The position numbers were made by a program, and so were the translations under genes. DNA of 9,766 nucleotides, taken from the NCBI GenBank assembly GCA_003563255.1, contig PWSL01000467.1, positions 1 to 9,766 of the forward strand. Direction: 5' to 3'. Source of the stretch: Desulfonatronospira sp. (GTDB lineage Bacteria > Desulfobacterota > Desulfovibrionia > Desulfovibrionales > Desulfonatronovibrionaceae). Positions 6,111 to 9,766 of this stretch are shown here, in pieces. The notes under the pieces were generated by a model. The model saw only the letters and a list, made by a program, of their open reading frames with translations, ran no database searches and was not told the origin of the DNA. Positions within the stretch are counted from its first letter, which is position 1. Every line of letters begins with the position of its first letter.

Positions 6111-7046
6111 TTAAACCTTGGCGGTTCTTTTTTTTAAGCGGACCGGGGCTGCTGCTGCGGCCATGCTTTTGTAGACCATGTAGTGAGCCCTGTTCACCCC
6201 TTTTGGGAGGGAAAGGGGTATACCTTCGATATTCTGGGTATAAAAAAACGGGTTGTTTCTTGGAAACTCAGGGTCTGTGCAGCCGAAACAGGGTACCCCG
6301 GCCCGGGGCTTGGATGATTGCTGGTTCCACAAAAGCTTGTTGCAGGGACCGGGCACCAGAGGGCCGGCACAGCCCATGTGAAAGAAAAGGCAACCCAGTT
6401 CCCCGAAGTCGGACTCCTCCACCCGGTATTCATGATACTCGTTGCGGGTGCAGCCCTGATGTATCATTGTACCGTACCACTCCCGGGGGCGCTGGAATTC
6501 ATCCAGGTCCAGGGATGTGCCATCTGCCACAGCGCCCAGGGCCCCGGCCATGACGTCGTGATGACAGGGACAGCCGGCCAGGTTGATCACAGGCCGGCCT
6601 GAACCGGCTCTGAAATCTTTCCCCAGCAGTCCTCCGGGCTGGCTTTTGTGAAACTGCAGGCCGGTGGATTCCACCTCGCTGTCAGCTCCGAACCCTCCAT
6701 AAGAGGCGCAGGTCCCGGCGGCGATTACCACCTGGGCCTGCTGGGCAAGCTCCTGCACCAGGTCTTTTTTGGGACGGCCCTTGAAAACGTCGAACATGCC
6801 CGTACCTGAAGGCCCACATATGACTGAGCCTTCCAGGATAAGTATGTCCAGAATTTTTTTTCCTTGGAGGATACTTTCCAGGAGCAGATCCTGACCGCCT
6901 GGAGAGTAGCTGGAAAAGGAAGGATGCCAGAGAAGTTCCAGGTGCAGGACGCGAAACAGCTCTGAAATATCAGGAAAGTTGTGGCTCAGAAAGGACATGC
7001 TGTCTCCTCCGCAGCCGCCACCCTGTATCCAGTATACCGTTTTCAT
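6111..7046 (-). CDS. [NiFe]-hydrogenase small subunit with Asp at a proximal-cluster position
   Basis: 311 residues; the iron-sulfur electron-transfer subunit partnering the large subunit. It begins MKTVYWIQGGGCGGDSMS, so there is no twin-arginine signal, and the C-terminus (VRLKKRTAKV) has no membrane anchor: a cytoplasmic enzyme. Proximal-cluster ligands are Cys12, Cys113 (GTCASYGG) and Cys159 (LAGCPCHHD). The fourth, normally the second Cys of CxxC, is Asp15, encoded by GAC. The distal set is His196/Cys199 (IHQGCTRNEY), Cys219 and Cys226 (HMGCAGP). The medial set is Cys235 (PCNKLLWN), Cys253 and Cys256 (VPCFGC). LLWHPSFS and SSKPRAGVPCFGCTDPEFP fit group 2/sensory-type subunits. The ATG at 7046 has AGGAG nine bases upstream. 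An in-frame extension to 7190 is rejected because it crosses the promoter region and adds no signal peptide. First gene of the five-gene operon. Confidence 0.95.
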   Translation of the reverse strand: MKTVYWIQGGGCGGDSMSFLSHNFPDISELFRVLHLELLWHPSFSSYSPGGQDLLLESILQGKKILDILILEGSVICGPSGTGMFDVFKGRPKKDLVQELAQQAQVVIAAGTCASYGGFGADSEVESTGLQFHKSQPGGLLGKDFRAGSGRPVINLAGCPCHHDVMAGALGAVADGTSLDLDEFQRPREWYGTMIHQGCTRNEYHEYRVEESDFGELGCLFFHMGCAGPLVPGPCNKLLWNQQSSKPRAGVPCFGCTDPEFPRNNPFFYTQNIEGIPLSLPKGVNRAHYMVYKSMAAAAAPVRLKKRTAKV

Positions 7047-7100
7047 GCCTGCTTGCTCCTGGTAGTGTCTGTTTAGTAGTGAAAGAAAAATGGTTGGTGA

Positions 7101-7129
7101 ATTGTATGTCCGCAACAATTTAGTGGTAA
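7101..7129 (-). promoter_or_regulatory. Candidate sigma-70 promoter of the hydrogenase operon
   Basis: On the minus strand, TTACCA (7129-7124, 4 of 6 consensus) and TACAAT (7106-7101, 5 of 6) are separated by 17 bp. Transcription would start near 7094, about 48 nt before the small-subunit ATG. No sigma-54 -24/-12 pair was seen. This is a visual match only. Confidence 0.45.
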
Positions 7130-7194
7130 TTGCCGAAAAAGTAAATCCAAAAACAGATGTTATAATAACTTTGCCCCCCGACCCCTTCATATTC

Positions 7195-7223
7195 TTGACA
7201 TAGGCTGATATTTGCCGAATATA
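7195..7223 (+). promoter_or_regulatory. Candidate sigma-70 promoter of the PRPP synthase gene
   Basis: A perfect TTGACA (7195-7200) is followed after 17 bp by AATATA (7218-7223, 3 of 6). An alternative -10 is TATAGG at 7220. Predicted transcription starts near 7230, giving a leader of about 20 nt with GGAG (7242-7245) six bases before the ATG at 7252. Confidence 0.55.
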
Positions 7224-7241
7224 GGCGGCATCAACATCAGC
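7204..7241. promoter_or_regulatory. Nested inverted repeat over the plus-strand -10 region
   Basis: The outer arms are GCTGAT (7204-7209) and ATCAGC (7236-7241); the inner arms are TGCCG (7213-7217) and CGGCA (7226-7230). The candidate -10 box lies in the centre. The inner left arm is part of TTGCCGAA (7212-7219), which also occurs at 7130-7137 just upstream of the candidate -35 of the opposing operon. It could be an operator for a regulator of both directions; this is inference. Confidence 0.4.
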
Positions 7242-7251
7242 GGAGTCCTAC

Positions 7252-8160
7252 ATGATCAAAGTATTTTATTGCCCACAGATGAAGGCTCTTGCCCATAAGA
7301 TCTGTCAGACCAGTGAGATCTGCGAGCCCGGGGAGATTTCCTGGAATTACTTCAAGGACGGTTTTCCGGACCTGATGATTCATGAAGCAGGCGGGCTTGG
7401 AAATGCCCATGTTGTTTTTCTGGCATCCATGGACAGCCCGGCGGAGATATTCAGGCAGTTGTCCGTGATTTATGAATTGCCCCGCCTGGCTGTCAGATCC
7501 CTGAAAGTGTTTCTGCCTTACTTTCCCACCGGGACCATGGAGCGGGTGGATGAGGAAGGTGAGATCGCTACAGCGGCTACCCTGGCCAGGATGCTGTCCC
7601 TGATTCCCGGGACCATGACCGGACCGGTTCAAGTGGTAATCTACGACATACACGCCCTGCAGGAAAGGTTTTATTTTACCGACAGGGTTGTACCCAGGCT
7701 TGAGTCGGCGGTTCCCTTGCTTCTGGAGCGGATAAAAGGCATGCAGGACGTGGCTGTGGCCTTTCCAGACGAGGGATCCTGGAAGCGGTTCGGACGCATG
7801 TTCAAGGGGTATCCGCTGATCACAGCGCACAAGGTCAGGGAAAAAGACGGACGCAGGGTCATTATCCAGGAGGGTGATCCCCGGGGCAAAAACGTGATTA
7901 TCGTGGATGACCTGGTTATGACCGGAGGGACCATGATCCAGTGTATGCAGGTCCTGCAGGATGCAGGCGCCGGCAGTGTCAGCGCTTACGTCACCCACGG
8001 GGTGTTTCCGCAAAAGTCATGGCAGCGTTTCCTGGACCAGGGCTTTGAGCGTTTCTGGATAACCGACTCCTGCCCGGAGACGGCCCGGCAGGTGGTTGGA
8101 ACAGGGCCCTTTGAAGTCCTCAGCCTGGCCGGGGATATAAGCAGGAATCTTGTTTCGTAG
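7252..8160 (+). CDS. Ribose-phosphate pyrophosphokinase, plant PRS3/4-like (class II)
   Basis: 302 residues. The family makes 5-phosphoribosyl 1-diphosphate from ribose 5-phosphate and ATP in the cytoplasm, feeding purine, pyrimidine, histidine and NAD synthesis. The PRPP-binding loop is VIIVDDLVMTGGTM (215-228). The divalent-metal/ATP segment reads YDIHALQERFYF (131-142) instead of the bacterial DLHxxQIQGFF. Recalled Arabidopsis PRS4 has closely similar blocks: QLSVIYELPRL, FLPYFPTGTMER, YDIHALQERFYF, YVTHGVFP, FWITDSC and FEVLSLAGDI. Plant PRS3/4 are phosphate-independent class II enzymes, so loss of orthophosphate activation is expected here. The length is close to both classes. The start ATG has GGAG six bases upstream. 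The gene is divergent from the hydrogenase operon and followed by repeats, so it looks monocistronic. It might be a second, specialised PRPP synthase beside a normal Prs elsewhere in the genome. No intrinsic terminator is obvious. Confidence 0.9.
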   Translation: MIKVFYCPQMKALAHKICQTSEICEPGEISWNYFKDGFPDLMIHEAGGLGNAHVVFLASMDSPAEIFRQLSVIYELPRLAVRSLKVFLPYFPTGTMERVDEEGEIATAATLARMLSLIPGTMTGPVQVVIYDIHALQERFYFTDRVVPRLESAVPLLLERIKGMQDVAVAFPDEGSWKRFGRMFKGYPLITAHKVREKDGRRVIIQEGDPRGKNVIIVDDLVMTGGTMIQCMQVLQDAGAGSVSAYVTHGVFPQKSWQRFLDQGFERFWITDSCPETARQVVGTGPFEVLSLAGDISRNLVS

Positions 8161-8162
8161 CT

Positions 8163-8218
8163 TGTATCTGTCAGGGCTTTTACGACATGCGGGTGACAGG
8201 CTCCACCGCACTTATTTC
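8163..8218 (+). repeat. Degenerate REP-family copy
   Basis: Just after the PRPP synthase stop, GTATCTGT-CAGGGCTTT is followed by GTGACAGGCTC and CCGCACTTATT. This is the same order of blocks as the copies at 9571-9629 and the head of the first array unit at 8312-8369, but with many differences and no opposing arm. It is an eroded member of the same family. Confidence 0.65.
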
Positions 8219-8323
8219 TGCCCGCTGCAACAAAAACATCCATTTGTTCCTGGGTGAGATCAATATATCGGAGTTTTTGTTTCACCAGGGCACCTCACAG
8301 AGTCTCTTGCCGTATCAGTTCAG

Positions 8324-8736
8324 CGCTTTTAAGGAAAGCAGGGGACAGGCACCCCCGCACTTATTTTTCAGTAATGATCTTCACAGCAGCTAAAAATAAG
8401 TGCCGGGAGAGCCAGTCCCCTTGCCACGCTTTTAAGGAAAGCAGGGGACAGGCACCCCCCGCACTTATTTTTCAGTAATGATCTACACAGCAACTAAAAA
8501 TAAGTGCGGGAAGAGCCAGTCCCCGTGCCACGCTTTTAAGGAAAGCAGGGGACAGGCACCCCCGCACTTATTTTTCAGTAATGATCTACACATCAGCTAA
8601 AAATAAGTGCGGGGAGAGCCAGTCCCCGTGCCACGCTTTTAAGGAAAGCAGGGGACAGGCACCCCCGCACTTATTTTTCAGTAATGATCTACACATCAGC
8701 TAAAAATAAGTGCGGGGAGAGCCAGTCCCCTTGCCA
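8324..8736. repeat. Four-unit 103-bp long-hairpin REP (BIME-like) array
   Basis: Units start at 8324, 8427, 8531 and 8634 (103, 104, 103 and 103 bp). Each can fold into a long stem. An outer imperfect arm GGGGACAGGCA pairs with AGCCAGTCCCC, and an inner perfect arm CCCCGCACTTATTTTT pairs with AAAAATAAGTGCGGGG, around a loop of about 23 nt. Units 3 and 4 differ by one base near the end, while units 1 and 2 differ in the loop and in single stem bases, so the last duplication is recent. The array lies between convergent genes. The pattern is that of REP sequences mobilised by REP-associated tyrosine transposases (RAYT); no such gene is in the window. There are no unique spacers, so it is not CRISPR. 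Confidence 0.92.
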
Positions 8737-8898
8737 CAAGCACAGGTCAGTGGATAACCCAGAACGGCCTTGAGAGAACTGTTTGCTTTGCCTCGTCGAG
8801 TCCAGGGCGTGCATGCCCTGCGAAATAACAGTGACGTCAACAGGCAGGGCCAACAGGAAAAGACAGGGAATACGCCTTTGCAGCTGCAATCTGACCCA
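8737..8898. other. Intergenic DNA 3' of the TPR gene
   Basis: No gene is seen. It contains an 18-bp near-palindrome CAGGGCGTGCATGCCCTG (8804-8821) and a perfect 12-bp palindrome TTGCAGCTGCAA (8878-8889) about 10 bp after the TPR stop codon. Neither is followed by a T-tract on the minus strand, so neither is a clear intrinsic terminator. Confidence 0.5.
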
Positions 8899-9459
8899 TC
8901 AGTCAAGTTGTGCCAGCAGTTCTCTGGCAGCGGTGTTATCTGGGTCTTTTGCCAGGATATTTTGTACCTGGATCAAAGCTTCTTGTTTTCGTCCCAGGGT
9001 TTTGAGGCAACCGGCCCGGGTAAACATGACCTCCTTGTTTTCCGGATCAATCTGGAGATAATTCTCCACGTGTTGCAGTGTTTCCTGGATTCTTTGCAGT
9101 GCATATCCAGCCTGGATCATGATATACAGAGCTATGATGTTTGAGGGGTTGATTGTCAGGGCTTCGACCAACAGCTCGAAGGCCTTTTCCCGGGAGCCTA
9201 TCTCAGATTCCACCATGGCCAGTCCAGCCAGAGCCTTGTCGTTTTGTTCCACGCTGCTGGCTTTGGAGTAAAGGTTATGGGCCTTTTGCAGTTCTCCTTT
9301 CTGAACAGCGATGGTGGCCAGCCCCAGGTAAGGTTCAGCATGAACGCCGTTGGAGCCGATTGCCTTTTGATAATACTCCTCGGCTTTATCAAGTTCACCC
9401 ATGAACAAGTAACTTTCACCGAGTTCCTTATTGATTTGGTAATCCAGATTGTTATCCAT
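8899..9459 (-). CDS. Tetratricopeptide-repeat protein, function unknown
   Basis: 186 residues, almost entirely five TPR helix-turn-helix units at about 6-39, 40-73, 74-105, 106-139 and 140-173. Typical TPR positions are visible (GESYLFMGELDKAEEYYQKA; GLATIAVQKGELQKAHNLYS; LGRKQEALIQVQNILAKDP). There is no signal peptide, lipobox, membrane segment or attached catalytic domain, so it is most likely a cytoplasmic protein-binding scaffold. The partner cannot be told from sequence. The start is set at the ATG at 9459, which has a strong GGAGG (9470-9466) six bases upstream. The frame stays open to 9729, but that extension translates REP repeats (GRASPHATCKALNRY appears twice) and is not real coding sequence. 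The gene stands alone, with REP elements on both sides, and has no visible link to the hydrogenase operon. Confidence 0.85.
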   Translation of the reverse strand: MDNNLDYQINKELGESYLFMGELDKAEEYYQKAIGSNGVHAEPYLGLATIAVQKGELQKAHNLYSKASSVEQNDKALAGLAMVESEIGSREKAFELLVEALTINPSNIIALYIMIQAGYALQRIQETLQHVENYLQIDPENKEVMFTRAGCLKTLGRKQEALIQVQNILAKDPDNTAARELLAQLD

Positions 9460-9570
9460 GTTTTTCCTCCGTGGATGCTGGTCAAATTTTTCTGAATATA
9501 TATTTGATTGCAATATGTATGCCTGAACAAGGTTTGCTTGTGATTTCTCAGGTAACAGGTCTGATGTTTC
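9460..9570. other. AT-rich leader/promoter region of the TPR gene
   Basis: It contains the GGAGG ribosome-binding site (9466-9470) and an AT-rich block around 9485-9515 where a minus-strand promoter would be expected. TATATT-like boxes are present, but no well-spaced -35 could be assigned. No other feature was found before the REP copies begin at 9571. Confidence 0.4.
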
Positions 9571-9766
9571 GTATCTGTTCAGGGCTTTGCATGTGGCATG
9601 AGGACTGGCTCTCCCCGCACTTATTTTTTCCAATAAAACCAAGATGTATCTGTTTAGCGCTTTGCATGTGGCATGGGGACTGGCTCTTCCGGGACCCACT
9701 TGTCCCAAAAAATGAGATACTTTAAGCACAAAATGATGCTCAAGTGGGTCCCGGAGTGCCTGTCCC
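9571..9766 (+). repeat. REP-family pair with a different inner stem, truncated by the window end
   Basis: Two heads about 75 bp apart (starting 9571 and 9646) share GTATCTGTTYAGSGCTTTGC, then ATGTGGCATGRGGACTGGCTC. The first continues into CCCCGCACTTATTTTTT, the inner arm used in the 8.3-8.7 kb array, but lacks a partner arm. The second continues into a different inner stem. There CCGGGACCCACTTG (9689-9702) pairs with CAAGTGGGTCCCGG (9741-9754), while the outer GGGAC-GGC (9676-9684) pairs with GCC-GTCCC (9758-9766). The element runs past the window end. Orientation is opposite to the closing arms of the array on the other side of the TPR gene. Confidence 0.85.

Noticed and set aside
616..7046. 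Classical HoxBC/HupUV regulatory hydrogenase
   Set aside because: The large subunit has a cleavable tail, a neighbouring protease and His72 in the first motif, which classical regulatory hydrogenases lack; the sensing role is kept only as a context-based hypothesis.
7047..7190. 48-residue N-terminal extension of the hydrogenase small subunit
   Set aside because: It crosses the divergent promoter region, has no twin-arginine motif and no good ribosome site, whereas the ATG at 7046 has AGGAG and begins at the family's normal first strand.
7237..8013. 258-codon minus-strand open frame
   Set aside because: It is antisense to the PRPP synthase, whose motifs are unmistakable on the plus strand.
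8324..8736. CRISPR array or simple intrinsic terminators
   Set aside because: The 103-bp units have no variable spacer. The T and A runs are inside the stem arms, not after the hairpin, so a standard terminator call is not justified.
9460..9729. 90-residue N-terminal extension of the TPR protein
   Set aside because: It reads through REP copies, giving a duplicated RASPHATCKALNRY segment. The ATG at 9459 has a strong GGAGG and starts the TPR fold.

Overview
The window reads as chromosomal DNA of an anaerobic, probably sulfate-reducing or related Desulfobacterota bacterium (Desulfovibrionales-like). This is inferred from the [NiFe]-hydrogenase genes, the tetratricopeptide protein style, a moderately GC-rich coding sequence and the heavy load of REP-type intergenic repeats. 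It is not proven by any marker gene.

Layout. Positions 1-615 hold no gene. They carry a CTCTGTG inverted/direct repeat, a tandem array of 36-bp and 25-bp palindromic units, an adjoining 7-bp-period minisatellite and a 14-bp palindrome. Positions 616-7046 hold five minus-strand genes packed as one apparent operon. In transcription order these are the [NiFe]-hydrogenase small subunit (7046-6111), large subunit (6049-4493), the HybD/HyaD-type maturation endopeptidase (4496-4056, TTG start overlapping the large-subunit stop), a soluble PAS hybrid histidine kinase with receiver and Hpt domains (4033-1511), and a REC-GGDEF diguanylate cyclase (1521-616). A 205-bp divergent regulatory region (7047-7251) has a candidate promoter for each direction and a nested inverted repeat. 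On the plus strand, 7252-8160 encodes a ribose-phosphate pyrophosphokinase of the plant PRS3/4 (class II) type. Positions 8161-8898 are a repeat-rich intergenic stretch with a four-unit, 103-bp long-hairpin REP array. A small five-TPR protein lies on the minus strand at 8899-9459, and further copies of the same REP family in opposite orientation run to the window end.

How the genes may work together. The hydrogenase subunits have no Tat signal and no membrane anchor, so they should be cytoplasmic. They look like the uptake/sensory group 2 branch. The kinase is also soluble, and a complete H-D-H-D phosphorelay can be traced: His212, Asp501 and Hpt His686 in the kinase, then Asp56 of the cyclase. 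The cyclase keeps GGEEF and an RxxD I-site. The simplest reading is a hydrogen-responsive pathway with c-di-GMP as output, analogous to HoxBC-HoxJ/HupUV-HupT but ending in a diguanylate cyclase instead of a NtrC-type activator. Unlike classical sensory hydrogenases, this one keeps a cleavable C-terminal extension and a dedicated protease. It also has Asp in place of one expected proximal-cluster cysteine of the small subunit.
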